The notes under the pieces were generated by a model. The model saw nothing but the letters and a program-made list of their open reading frames with translations, was not told the origin of the DNA and searched no databases. A DNA stretch of 49,061 nucleotides from a virus, in IMG/VR virus record IMGVR_UViG_3300027852_000051, positions 1 to 49,061 of that record; one strand, written 5' to 3'. Below, in pieces: positions 32,356 to 39,868 of the stretch (its first letter is position 1; each line of letters opens with the position of its first letter). Both the position numbers and the translations under genes were made by a program.

Positions 32356-32526
32356 CTTTCTTGAAGAATATAAGTCATTCATAAGCATTTCTGCTTGAGA
32401 AGAAGTTAACTCCTCTAAGATAAAGAGGACTTCTTCTGTTCCTAGAGCTACACAAGTGATAACATTTTCTATCCTATAGTAGGCTCTGTTTTCATCTTCA
32501 CTTGATACCACTACATCTTTAGACAT
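32344..32526 (-). CDS. Hypothetical protein, 60 aa
   Basis: An acidic small protein (VVVSSEDENRAYYRIENV, then ELTSSQAEMLMNDLYSSRK). The ATG at 32526 has AAGGAG 7 bases upstream and is preferred to an ATG seven codons earlier that overlaps the methyltransferase gene. The function is unknown. Confidence 0.65.
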   Translation of the reverse strand: MSKDVVVSSEDENRAYYRIENVITCVALGTEEVLFILEELTSSQAEMLMNDLYSSRKVND

Positions 32527-32527
32527 T

Positions 32528-33817
32528 TTATTCTCCTTCTTTTTCAAAATTTGCTATTCTTTCTAAGGTTGCATTATATGCTTCCTCTGAGATATCACAG
32601 CCAAAGCATATAAGCTGAGACTTCAGACCTGCAATGATAGAAGAACCTCCACCCATACAAGGGTCGTAAAGGGTACAGCCTGGGAAGGCTACTCTTGTTA
32701 TAAGATCTTCCAGGAGAGGGATAGGTTTCTCAAAATCATGGAACTTAGCACTTTTTGTAACAGTAGAACAAGGAAGAACATCGTTTTTACCAAGCTTTAT
32801 GAGTTTAGAATCTATTTTTCTCCCGAAAAGAATCATTTCATAAGAGCTTGAGGGCCACATAAGAGGTTGATTTGTTTGTCCAGCGTTTGGTTTGTACCAG
32901 ATGATGGGTTTGATATAACAATTCCAAGAGCAAGATATAAAAATCTCTCTTATCTCTTTGAAATGCTCAGGGGCTACAAAGACATAAAGATGAGAGTTGC
33001 TCTTACAGAATCTTTCTGATTCTTTTGCGATATCTCTTATAAGGGATAGGTTTGTTCTTTTGTCAGGGATTTTATATCCTGCAACGGAGAGAGAACCAGG
33101 GGTTCCTCCAATTCCTTGTCTTGTTTGATCTGCATCTATTTCATAGAGAGGGTCAAAGAGGAGAAGGTCTATGGAGTTATCTTTTATGGTCTTCATATGA
33201 ATTCTTGCATCAAGATGAGAAACATGTACCCTCTCTATCTTTTTTACATTTTCTTGATATTCTTCCGATCTCACTGCTCTTTCCTGAACTCTATTTATTG
33301 CTGCTGCAGCTTTTCGGATATCACTTTTTGACTTACAGTCCTTTAGCTCTGGAAACTCTTCTACTGCTTTAGCAAGAGCAATAGAGTCTATTACAGATCC
33401 TTTTGTCTTTCCTATTGCTTCTGCAGTGTCATTTAATGTCCAGCCTCCTTCTCTCCCAGAGGTAGTATCCCCATGAACTTCTTGCTTGAGAAGGTGAAGA
33501 TCATTTACTGCTTTTACTTCTTCTGCAGGAGAAAGATCTTCTCTTTGGATGTTTTCTTCAAGCTCTATTTCTCTAAGTTGAAAGTTTGAAAGGTTTTCTT
33601 TCTTTATGCAGAGAATTTCTCTTCCTGATAATAGACAAGCTGCAAGTCTTCTTCCTCCTGCTACTAGCTCCATACTTTCTGTTACGATTATTGGAGAGAG
33701 CTGACCGAATTTTTCCAAACTCTCTCTCATTTTAGTTATCTTTTTCATGTCTTGTCGGTATCTGCCAAGGTCTTTTCTTACTATGATCTTCTTTGGGTCA
33801 CTTAGGAATGTTTGCAT
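32528..33817 (-). CDS. ParB-like domain fused to DNA methyltransferase
   Basis: A two-part protein of about 429 residues. The N-terminal ~190 residues resemble ParB/Srx nuclease-fold and HTH segments: GQLSPIIVTE, AGGRRLAA (about 53-60), ENIQREDLSPAEE (88-100). The C-terminal part is a beta-class amino-methyltransferase (catalytic motif first, then SAM motif DPCMGGGSS at ~385). Its catalytic motif reads DPLY (222-225), not the usual (D/N)PP(Y/F). Such ParB-MTase fusions are common in phages and may protect DNA. The Leu change could lower or abolish activity. I chose the ATG at 33817 for its AGGAGG site; the earlier ATG at 33856 overlaps the upstream gene further. Confidence 0.8.
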   Translation of the reverse strand: MQTFLSDPKKIIVRKDLGRYRQDMKKITKMRESLEKFGQLSPIIVTESMELVAGGRRLAACLLSGREILCIKKENLSNFQLREIELEENIQREDLSPAEEVKAVNDLHLLKQEVHGDTTSGREGGWTLNDTAEAIGKTKGSVIDSIALAKAVEEFPELKDCKSKSDIRKAAAAINRVQERAVRSEEYQENVKKIERVHVSHLDARIHMKTIKDNSIDLLLFDPLYEIDADQTRQGIGGTPGSLSVAGYKIPDKRTNLSLIRDIAKESERFCKSNSHLYVFVAPEHFKEIREIFISCSWNCYIKPIIWYKPNAGQTNQPLMWPSSSYEMILFGRKIDSKLIKLGKNDVLPCSTVTKSAKFHDFEKPIPLLEDLITRVAFPGCTLYDPCMGGGSSIIAGLKSQLICFGCDISEEAYNATLERIANFEKEGE

Positions 33818-34010
33818 TGTCCCTCCTGAGCTCTTTTCCACAGTTAGTGCATGCATATACTTGAAGTACTATGACCTCTTCCTTTCCGGAATTTGACATC
33901 AAAGCAGGAAGAATTTTCAACCTGTAAAAATGTTCAAAGTCTTTTTTATTACAATTTGAGCATAACACATCATCAAGTTTAGTTATATCTATGTTTATTT
34001 TATTATTCAT
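33798..34010 (-). CDS. Small zinc-ribbon protein, 70 aa
   Basis: CSNC at ~17-20 and CTNCGKE at ~54-60 form a clear zinc ribbon. Its 3' end overlaps the methyltransferase start by 20 bases. No partner is known. Confidence 0.7.
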   Translation of the reverse strand: MNNKINIDITKLDDVLCSNCNKKDFEHFYRLKILPALMSNSGKEEVIVLQVYACTNCGKELRRDNANIPK

Positions 34011-34015
34011 TTATT

Positions 34016-34246
34016 TTATTCTCCTTCTTCTAGAGGTTTTCCTATATCTGTTCTTTTTATACCTAAAGTTTTCATAAGGGCTTTTTCTTCAGGAGTAAGA
34101 AAGATAGTAGGCTTTCTTTCTTTCTTCTCCTTTCTGGGATTTTTCTCTGATAGGAGATTTCTTTCATATCTTAATTCTCTTATAAAAATCCTTTTTTCCT
34201 CCTCAGAAAGAAGAATATACTGTTTTTTCATCTGATTTAGTTTCAT
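34016..34246 (-). CDS. Small charged protein, 76 aa
   Basis: Highly basic and acidic, helical (LSEEEKRIFIRELRYERNLL, TPEEKALMKTLGIK). Not recognised. The ATG has no clear ribosome site; a 10-bp hairpin lies just upstream at 34256-34290. Confidence 0.55.
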   Translation of the reverse strand: MKLNQMKKQYILLSEEEKRIFIRELRYERNLLSEKNPRKEKKERKPTIFLTPEEKALMKTLGIKRTDIGKPLEEGE

Positions 34247-34255
34247 AAGTTTAGT

Positions 34256-34290
34256 AGAAGAGAAGAAAGGAAAACCCTCTCTTCTCTTCT
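34256..34290. other. Intergenic hairpin
   Basis: AGAAGAGAAG (34256-34265) pairs perfectly with CTTCTCTTCT (34281-34290), with extra AGG/CCT pairing in the loop. It lies between the SSB-like gene and the 76-aa gene, whose start lacks its own ribosome site. It may tune the ratio of the two products. Confidence 0.6.
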
Positions 34291-34299
34291 TTCTCCTTT

Positions 34300-34884
34300 C
34301 TAGGATGTTATGGCCTTTATAACCTCGTTGAAGAATCTGCCTTCGTATTCCCTTATCCCTACCTTAAGATTCACATCTATACCGAGCCACTCAGAGTTTT
34401 CAATACTCTCTCTTATTATGCTCATATTGTTCATGTTTATCTTCAGGCCCTTTGCAAAATTAGCAAGCATATTGATCTTCGCTTGTCTCTTGGTCTGTTT
34501 TCCACTCTTGGTCATGGTAACATCATCACCGAGATTTGGAAGAAAGTTTTTAGCACTTAGAGTGCTTCCATCTATCTCAGTGCTTCCGTCATTCATTACT
34601 CCTCCATTATCAGAGAGAGTAAAGGTCCAGGTTATGATATTGTTCTCTGAATCATACTTTACCTCTGTTACACAGGCGTGATATACCCCACCAGGAATAA
34701 GGGGAGGTATTACGTATTCTTCTTCGATATTGAAGTCCATAGGATCTTCTTCAGAATTCTCAGGAAGGTAAGGTTCTTCTGTTGTTTCAGTTTCAGTTGT
34801 CTCTGTCTCTGTCATGTTTACTTTTGCATCAGTGTCATTGTCAATGTCAAGGTCAGGGTCAACATTTACGTTTCTTTTTGCCAT
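34300..34884 (-). CDS. SSB-like DUF669-type recombination/replication protein
   Basis: A 194-residue acidic protein. The N-terminus has Thr/Glu repeats (TETETTETETTEEP) and Asp-rich stretches. From ~60 on it resembles DUF669-like proteins: IPGGVYHACVTEVKYDSENN, then ITWTFTLSDNGG, and a C-terminal strand GREYEGRFFNEV-like end (IREYEGRFFNEVIKA). DUF669-type proteins commonly accompany phage annealases and ATPases, and the gene directly follows a Sak4-like ATPase here. An unusual feature is that the acidic tail is N-terminal, opposite to typical SSBs. Confidence 0.6.
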   Translation of the reverse strand: MAKRNVNVDPDLDIDNDTDAKVNMTETETTETETTEEPYLPENSEEDPMDFNIEEEYVIPPLIPGGVYHACVTEVKYDSENNIITWTFTLSDNGGVMNDGSTEIDGSTLSAKNFLPNLGDDVTMTKSGKQTKRQAKINMLANFAKGLKINMNNMSIIRESIENSEWLGIDVNLKVGIREYEGRFFNEVIKAITS

Positions 34885-34932
34885 GTTTTATTCTCCTGTT
34901 TTTGTTTAAGGTTTGTAAGAAATACTTCGTTT

Positions 34933-35697
34933 CTACTTTTTTACTTTCTTTACCTCCTTTCCTTCCCTTTCTTTCATTAAGTGTTTCATTATCTCATCAT
35001 AAGAGTTTCCTATAAAATCAGGAAGTCTTCTTTCTTTCCCTGAGAGAACACTTCTTGCTTTGGTGTTTCCTATTGGGACTGTCTGGAGAAGATATACTGT
35101 TTTGTTATCTTTCCTTCTGGTAGTAGTATAATAGACTTCATCAAAATAACCAGGAATCTTTTCAGAAAGCTGGCCAGTAAGGAGAGGAGCTATTGAAAGT
35201 ACCTCTCCGGTTTTTCTATCAGTCTTTATATCTATATGTGCAATTACTATAATATCGCAAGGAAGGTCTTTTGATATTTGTCTGAGCCTACCTTCTACTA
35301 GGTTCTTTACCATCTGGGAATGGATATTCCAAAGAGGGCCATTTGTTTCACTCCTCTTCGGGTCCAGTTGCAAAGCTCTCTCCATAGCAAGATCTGTCAT
35401 GGTGGTAGTGGAGTCTACTACTATGACTGAGTATTTGTTTTCTTCCAAGACTTCCTTTTTCACTCTTAGAAGAGTTTTTTCAAATTCTACCCAACCTTTC
35501 CAGGTCATAGGGAAGGTATCATATTCAAAGTCTTTTCCTGCATATGATCTTATTCTATCATCAAAGTCAAAAACAAATCCTGGCTTATCTCCAGTAAACC
35601 AAGAAGCAGCGAAGGTGGATTTTCCTGTACCATAAGAGCCTACCAGCATTATTTTGTAGGTCTCAGTGTCCCAGGAAACATCTTTTGCGTTAGGCAT
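34933..35697 (-). CDS. Sak4-like RecA-fold ATPase
   Basis: A single RecA-like domain of 254 residues: Walker A GSYGTGKST (20-28), Walker B VIVVDSTT (91-98), IVIAHIDIKTD as the sensor-like strand, and a C-terminal QTVPIGNTKARS segment. It matches phage AAA_24/Sak4 proteins, which promote single-strand annealing together with an SSB partner. Here the neighbours are the DUF669-type protein and the Cas4-like nuclease, forming a compact recombination module. Confidence 0.75.
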   Translation of the reverse strand: MPNAKDVSWDTETYKIMLVGSYGTGKSTFAASWFTGDKPGFVFDFDDRIRSYAGKDFEYDTFPMTWKGWVEFEKTLLRVKKEVLEENKYSVIVVDSTTTMTDLAMERALQLDPKRSETNGPLWNIHSQMVKNLVEGRLRQISKDLPCDIIVIAHIDIKTDRKTGEVLSIAPLLTGQLSEKIPGYFDEVYYTTTRRKDNKTVYLLQTVPIGNTKARSVLSGKERRLPDFIGNSYDEIMKHLMKEREGKEVKKVKK

Positions 35698-35715
35698 TTT
35701 TTTCTCCTTTCTTTC

Positions 35716-36018
35716 TTAGTTTTCAAGTATAAGAATTGTTTTGACAGCCATAGATATTACATTTTGTAGTTCCTCATGTACATCATATAAATAATTATAC
35801 AATGATGAACATCCTAATTTATCTCTTTTAGATTCTTTTGGTCCTTCATCACTAGTCCCACAAAGAAAACCTACTCTACTACACAGAGAATCTACGTTAG
35901 CTTTCAGATTCTCTATTGTACAGCATATGTTATCCATTTCTTCCCTTATGATACTTTGATTATCTCCAAGATTCTCTGCTTTTTTCGTGATAGTAGTTGT
36001 ACCTTCATTTGTTATCAT
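35716..36018 (-). CDS. Paralogous small protein A, 100 aa
   Basis: Not recognised. It shares with the next gene an MITNEG / VLTDKG-type start, an EEMDNICCTIENLKANVDSLC helix and a C-terminal SLYNYLYDVHEEL block. The pair is a tandem duplication. It has AAGGAGAAAAA before the ATG. Helical, possibly oligomeric. Confidence 0.65.
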   Translation of the reverse strand: MITNEGTTTITKKAENLGDNQSIIREEMDNICCTIENLKANVDSLCSRVGFLCGTSDEGPKESKRDKLGCSSLYNYLYDVHEELQNVISMAVKTILILEN

Positions 36019-36032
36019 TTTTTCTCCTTTTC

Positions 36033-36329
36033 TTAACTCTCAAGGTTATTAGTTGCCTTAAAAACCATAGTACCCAAAAAATTTAATGTATCCTTTATTT
36101 CATATAAGTAATTATATAAAGGTGAATCCCCAGATTTTTCTGTTATAGGTAAATCTCCTAGTTCTTTTAACCTTTCTTCTTGTGTAAGTGACCCTCTAGA
36201 AATAAGGTTAATTTTGTTACATAAAACATTTATTCTGCTATATAAAACTTCAATGGTTATTTTTACTTTGTCCATTTCTGAGGTTATGACACCTGTTTTG
36301 GTAATGTCTTCTATACCTTTATCTGTTAA
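36033..36329 (-). CDS. Paralogous small protein B, ~98 aa (GTG start)
   Basis: Tandem paralogue of the 100-aa gene, with SEMDKVKITIEVLYSRINVLC and SPLYNYLYEIKDTL. I chose a GTG at 36329: AAGGAG lies 6 bases upstream and the sequence then aligns with the first residues of its paralogue. An ATG at 36371 would add 14 residues, overlap the nuclease gene and lacks a ribosome site. Confidence 0.6.
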   Translation of the reverse strand, partial: LTDKGIEDITKTGVITSEMDKVKITIEVLYSRINVLCNKINLISRGSLTQEERLKELGDLPITEKSGDSPLYNYLYEIKDTLNFLGTMVFKATNNLES

Positions 36330-36351
36330 CACATTAGTCTCCTTTTCTTTT

Positions 36352-37323
36352 CTATATCTTATATTCCCCATAAGAGATTTCTTTTTTCTCTGGAGGAATT
36401 CTTCTTATAAGATCACACCTAGTGAGGTTTTCTTCAGTTAATTCTTCTACTTCATATAGGCTGTTACAAACTTCTCGGAGGCCACAACCTCCATACATAC
36501 CGCAGTTTTCCCACTGCATAGGCCAGAGAGAGAGTTTTTCATGGTAAGAGAGGAGATCCCCTGCATAGAGAAGACTCTCTCTCCAGGCTTTTTTATCTCC
36601 TTCAGAATATATCTGTGGGATTCTCCTAAACTCCCTTGATACTTTACCCCACTCTCCATCCTTTTTCTTCTTTGAGAGGATTCTGTGAATATTTACAAGA
36701 CATCCTGAGATTTCATCTTCACAGAGGATTTCTCCACACACATCATATCCAAGTATCTGAGGAGATCTTCTAAGAGAGTCTTGCAGAGCCACTAGACTCC
36801 AACCAGTTGTTTTAAATTCCACAACCCAGTTAAGCTCTCCAAGCTCGACCTCTAGGTCTATGATTCCTTTATATATTATTCCATCTCCTTTTATATTTGA
36901 ATATCTTTTCTTTTCACTTTTTGTTAAGGGGAAAAAGATTTCAAAGCTCCTTTCTGCTTCTCTTACATGTAAAACCTCTTCATCAGAGGAAAACTCATTG
37001 ATAAACTCCAAGAAAGATCTCCCTAGCTCTGCTTGGGAAAGATAAGTGTCCTCATTATATATCTGTTTTGAAGTCTCCTCTTCCCAGATTTCTTTTCCTT
37101 TTTCTCCTGCTTCCAGGATAGAGTTTCCATCATACGACCAGCCATTTTCTTTGATATGAGAATAATACCCTTGCATGTATCCATGCCAGGCACTTCCATA
37201 TCTCATATTGACGCTTCCAAATACTCCTTGGAAATTCCTAAGAAAGTATTCTCTAGGGCAAGAGATCAAGTTACTCTTACTACTTGCGGAAAGTTTTATT
37301 TCATTTTCTCTTTCATTTTCCAT
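36352..37323 (-). CDS. Cas4/RecB-type PD-(D/E)xK nuclease
   Basis: 323 residues. An early KSNLISCPREYF segment (Cys22), then GIIDLEVELGELNWVVEFKTTG, which is the PD-(D/E)xK core (Asp, Glu and Lys), and a late Cys cluster NCGMYGGCGLREVC. One N-terminal plus three C-terminal Cys is the iron-sulfur pattern of Cas4 and AddB-type nucleases. No CRISPR array is present, so a phage recombination exonuclease working with the Sak4-like ATPase is the better reading. The ATG at 37323 follows GAGGAG; an earlier ATG at 37380 falls in the palindrome copy 6. Confidence 0.75.
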   Translation of the reverse strand: MENERENEIKLSASSKSNLISCPREYFLRNFQGVFGSVNMRYGSAWHGYMQGYYSHIKENGWSYDGNSILEAGEKGKEIWEEETSKQIYNEDTYLSQAELGRSFLEFINEFSSDEEVLHVREAERSFEIFFPLTKSEKKRYSNIKGDGIIYKGIIDLEVELGELNWVVEFKTTGWSLVALQDSLRRSPQILGYDVCGEILCEDEISGCLVNIHRILSKKKKDGEWGKVSREFRRIPQIYSEGDKKAWRESLLYAGDLLSYHEKLSLWPMQWENCGMYGGCGLREVCNSLYEVEELTEENLTRCDLIRRIPPEKKEISYGEYKI

Positions 37324-37363
37324 TTTATTTTTTTCTCCTCTTTTCTCCTTTTTAAGGTAAAAA

Positions 37364-37403
37364 TGACCAAGAAAGGTCAATGTTTGACTTTATTTCTTGG
37401 TCA
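37364..37403. repeat. Dispersed palindrome, copy 6, with nested outer arms
   Basis: The core at 37376-37388 is GTCAA, spacer TGT, TTGAC. Outside it, TGACCAAGAAA (37364-37374) pairs with TTTCTTGGTCA (37393-37403), giving a 40-base nested inverted repeat, the largest member of the family. In the leftward sense it follows the 121-aa gene and precedes the nuclease gene. Confidence 0.85.
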
Positions 37404-37418
37404 CTTTACCTTTCTTTC

Positions 37419-37784
37419 TTATAAAGAGATACCCAACTTTTCAAGGAGAGCCTTTGCAGCCGCTTGCTCCTTGGTGTCCAGGTTTCCTATGGAGGTACTG
37501 AGGGACTTCTTGGAAATTGCAGGAGCAGCAGGGGCTCTTACGTTCCAATTTCCTGCCATAAGGCCTTCGTGGACTTTCATAATAGAATCTACTGCTTCCT
37601 TTCCAGTCTTTCCAGCTGCTGCATCACCAAGCTTTTGAGCCATACCGTGCTTGGCGAAATTATGCTGCACTTCCTTTGGATATAGGTTTAGATCAAAATT
37701 CAGAGATTCTTTTGTTTCGAGCTCTTCAATGGTGAGTATATTTGGATTCTTCTCATTCCATTTCTTACTAAGTTTCTTTGCCAT
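37419..37784 (-). CDS. Small protein related to the 136-aa protein at 41233, 121 aa
   Basis: The function is not recognised. The block VQHNFAKHGMAQKLGDAAAG aligns with VERHIAVYGLKQKLSDIIAG of the 41233-41643 product, and each is followed by a helix of similar length, so the two are distant paralogues. This H-G-x-x-QKL-x-D pattern recurs in phage small proteins. I chose the ATG at 37784 (GGAG 9 bases upstream) over 37799, which has no ribosome site. Confidence 0.65.
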   Translation of the reverse strand: MAKKLSKKWNEKNPNILTIEELETKESLNFDLNLYPKEVQHNFAKHGMAQKLGDAAAGKTGKEAVDSIMKVHEGLMAGNWNVRAPAAPAISKKSLSTSIGNLDTKEQAAAKALLEKLGISL

Positions 37785-37845
37785 ATTTTTCTTCTCCATT
37801 TCTTAGGGTTAAAGTAAAATAAAGTAATGTAAAAATTAAATCAAA

Positions 37846-38007
37846 TCAAATTTCTTCTTCCTCCTTTCTTCTCAAGTACTTTTTTATTAGAAAACTGATA
37901 AAAGTACTCAAAGATATTCCCAAAAGAGAAGCTTCTGCTTTTGCTTCTCTTTTGAGGCTCTTCTCTAACGTTATGTGTAAGTGATCTTTTTCTTTTGTCC
38001 TGTTCAT
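37846..38007 (-). CDS. Ribbon-helix-helix regulator, 53 aa
   Basis: The sequence HLHITLEKSLKREAKAEASL followed by LGISLSTFISFLIKKYL is a textbook ribbon-helix-helix fold (Arc/CopG type), which binds DNA as a dimer through its N-terminal strand. The ATG at 38007 lies 6 bases after a TATAAT, so the mRNA is probably leaderless. Its promoter holds a 14-bp palindrome between the -35 and -10 boxes, an obvious place for autoregulation. It is a good candidate for the early-gene regulator. Confidence 0.75.
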   Translation of the reverse strand: MNRTKEKDHLHITLEKSLKREAKAEASLLGISLSTFISFLIKKYLRRKEEEEI

Positions 38008-38013
38008 TGTTTT

Positions 38014-38043
38014 ATTATACCATGAACATATGTTCAATGTCAA
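38014..38043 (-). promoter_or_regulatory. Leftward sigma70-type promoter with operator
   Basis: On the minus strand: TTGACA (38043-38038), an 18-base spacer, TATAAT (38019-38014). The spacer contains TGAACATATGTTCA (38023-38036), a perfect 14-bp palindrome. Its GAAC-N4-GTTC core has the form of the Bacillus-type LexA (DinR) box. It drives the RHH gene and probably the genes further left. Confidence 0.85.
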
Positions 38044-38064
38044 TGAAAAAATGACATGCAAAAA

Positions 38065-38277
38065 TCATACCAAATCTTTCTTCTTACATTCACATTCTTT
38101 TGGGAGAAGGATAAACCAATATAACTCTTCATCATCAAGGACAATAGCTTTCCAGTTCAGCATGATAGCAGAGTCTTTTACTTCTATATGTTTTCCTTTC
38201 TGTTTATATTCCTCTCTTATTCTGTTATAGAAGCAGAGATCACATTCTTTAGGACTTTGACTTTCTTTTTCTCTCAT
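38065..38277 (-). CDS. Small zinc-binding protein, 70 aa
   Basis: CDLC at ~12-15 and CEC near the end flank a compact domain (HIEVKDSAIMLNWKAIVLDD). The role is unknown. It overlaps the upstream gene by four bases. Confidence 0.6.
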   Translation of the reverse strand: MREKESQSPKECDLCFYNRIREEYKQKGKHIEVKDSAIMLNWKAIVLDDEELYWFILLPKECECKKKDLV

Positions 38278-38675
38278 TTTAATTTCTCCATTTCTTTTTT
38301 CTCCTCCTCTGTGAGGGGAGTGTCTAAGAGGTTATTCATCTCCTCTACATTTAAACCATCTTGTGTCATACATTTTAATATTTTTTCTCTCTCTAAAGAT
38401 CTCTTCATAGAGAGTTTTTCAATCTTTCCATTTTTCTTCTTTACCCACGCAGTTGAATTTGATCTTATTTCTCTCTTTATTGTTACCCAATGAGTTTTGT
38501 CTTTGTATTTATGACTTATGACTAAAACCTCTTTTCCTCTCTCTTTTTCAGAAAGAGTTTTAAGGTCACTGTAAAGCGACATTTTAAGTTTCTTTCCTTC
38601 ACAGGGAATATAAAGTTCATCTCCTTCTTGAAGCTTTTTTCCTTCTTTGTACCAGGAATATACTATATCTCTCAT
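38274..38675 (-). CDS. Hypothetical protein, 133 aa
   Basis: Basic/acidic, with a beta-rich first half (GDELYIPCEGKKLKMSLYSD) and a helical second half. Not recognised. It overlaps both neighbours by four bases, so it belongs to a tightly coupled gene run. Confidence 0.6.
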   Translation of the reverse strand: MRDIVYSWYKEGKKLQEGDELYIPCEGKKLKMSLYSDLKTLSEKERGKEVLVISHKYKDKTHWVTIKREIRSNSTAWVKKKNGKIEKLSMKRSLEREKILKCMTQDGLNVEEMNNLLDTPLTEEEKKEMEKLK

Positions 38676-39088
38676 TTTTTTATTCTCCTTTCTCTTTCCT
38701 TTTGATTGTCTTTCTCTTTAAGAAGCATTTCTACTAAGATTTCCTTTTCAAGAGAAAAGAGCCTCTCTCTGCAGAAAGAACACTTTGAGAGAATTTTTAT
38801 CTCTTCCTTTATTGGAGAAGAAGAAGAAGAGGAATAGAATGAAAGATCTGCTTTCAAACATTCTTTAGTTGCTTTAAGGTATAGACTATACTCTTTTCTC
38901 TTTTTACAGAGGGTACATATTTCAGTCACATAAAGAGTATATCCTTTTAATGTAGAAGGAGGGTATGTTTTCTTCTTCATTATTCCAAGTTTAACCAATA
39001 GGTCTTTTTCAAAGTCTGTTAATTCTACCTTTTCCTCTTCTTCTCTCTCTTGTGTTTCAAGCTCTTGGATAACATCTTCCCATCTCAT
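38672..39088 (-). CDS. Zinc-binding protein, 138 aa
   Basis: CTLC near residue 58 and CSFC near residue 103 form a likely zinc site separated by a Ser-rich loop (SFYSSSSSSP). The N- and C-termini are highly charged helices. The role is unknown. Confidence 0.6.
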   Translation of the reverse strand: MRWEDVIQELETQEREEEEKVELTDFEKDLLVKLGIMKKKTYPPSTLKGYTLYVTEICTLCKKRKEYSLYLKATKECLKADLSFYSSSSSSPIKEEIKILSKCSFCRERLFSLEKEILVEMLLKEKDNQKERERRIKK

Positions 39089-39462
39089 TTTTCTTCTCCT
39101 TCTTTCCAGGGATCTATATCCATGCTGTTGTTTTCTTCTGACATCATTTTGTCTAGTCTTACCTCTTCTAGAGTTTTTAAAGGTTTACTTGAGCCATCAG
39201 AACACTCTAGAGTAAATCCTCTAGATGGTTCTTCTGCAAGTTTTTTTACATAAAGAGAGTATAATCCTTCTTCCTTTTTCTTTCTGGTTATTTGGATATA
39301 ACTTCTTCTTATCTCTGGGATGAGGTTTCTTCTCTTTCCTATCTGCATGCGAAGGTTCTCTACCTCTGCCGAGGTTCCTTCCATGAGTTTTACTTGGTAT
39401 TCTTTTCCTTCTTCGGAAAGGAGAAGTTGTGATATTATGTTATCAATTAGTATTTTATCCAT
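39085..39462 (-). CDS. Hypothetical protein, 125 aa
   Basis: Charged, with MQIGKRRNLIPEIRRSYIQI and an acidic tail. No recognised motif. It overlaps the upstream gene by 16 bases and the downstream one by 4. Confidence 0.55.
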   Translation of the reverse strand: MDKILIDNIISQLLLSEEGKEYQVKLMEGTSAEVENLRMQIGKRRNLIPEIRRSYIQITRKKKEEGLYSLYVKKLAEEPSRGFTLECSDGSSKPLKTLEEVRLDKMMSEENNSMDIDPWKEGEEK

Positions 39463-39740
39463 TCTTTTTCTCCTTTTTTCCTTACAAATTCACAGAAATT
39501 GTAGATTTTATCATCCATATCTAATCTACAAGAGTAAATTCTCCTTTTTTCTTCTTCTAGTAAGTAATTATAACTTACAAATAACTGAAGTAAAGCACGT
39601 AAAGAAGTAATTCTTCCATAGTTAACCATAAAACTTGATACATCTGAATTTATATTTTTTGCATGAAGTTCAATAGCATGTCTGCACTCATCTAAACTCA
39701 TGCAACCTTCAATTGTTGGTATGTCTGGTTGATCTCTCAT
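39447..39740 (-). CDS. Hypothetical protein, 97 aa
   Basis: Helical, with four Cys in different parts and LRALLQLFVSYNYLLEEEKRR. Not recognised. AAGGAG lies before the ATG. Confidence 0.55.
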   Translation of the reverse strand: MRDQPDIPTIEGCMSLDECRHAIELHAKNINSDVSSFMVNYGRITSLRALLQLFVSYNYLLEEEKRRIYSCRLDMDDKIYNFCEFVRKKGEKEWIKY

Positions 39741-39754
39741 TCTTTTCTCCTTTT

Positions 39755-39868
39755 TTAGAATAAGAATATCTTATAAAGAATATACCCAACTAGTGACCAA
39801 AAACCTAAACTGATTAAAACTGCTATTAAGAAACAAAAACCTGCTCTATTTATATTTTTCCTTTTCAC
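39755..39868 (-). CDS. Single-pass membrane micro-protein, 37 aa (GTG start)
   Basis: Encodes a short basic N-terminus (KRKNINRAG), one membrane helix (FCFLIAVLISLGFWSLVGYI) and a short tail. Its GTG overlaps the stop of the upstream gene (GTGA) and AAGGAG lies 7 bases before it. The second single-helix peptide in the leftward unit; the role is unknown. Confidence 0.6.
   Translation of the reverse strand: MKRKNINRAGFCFLIAVLISLGFWSLVGYILYKIFLF

Noticed and set aside
36352-37323. CRISPR-associated Cas4
   Set aside because: The nuclease looks Cas4/RecB-like, but no repeat array, Cas1 or Cas2 is present and its neighbours are recombination genes.
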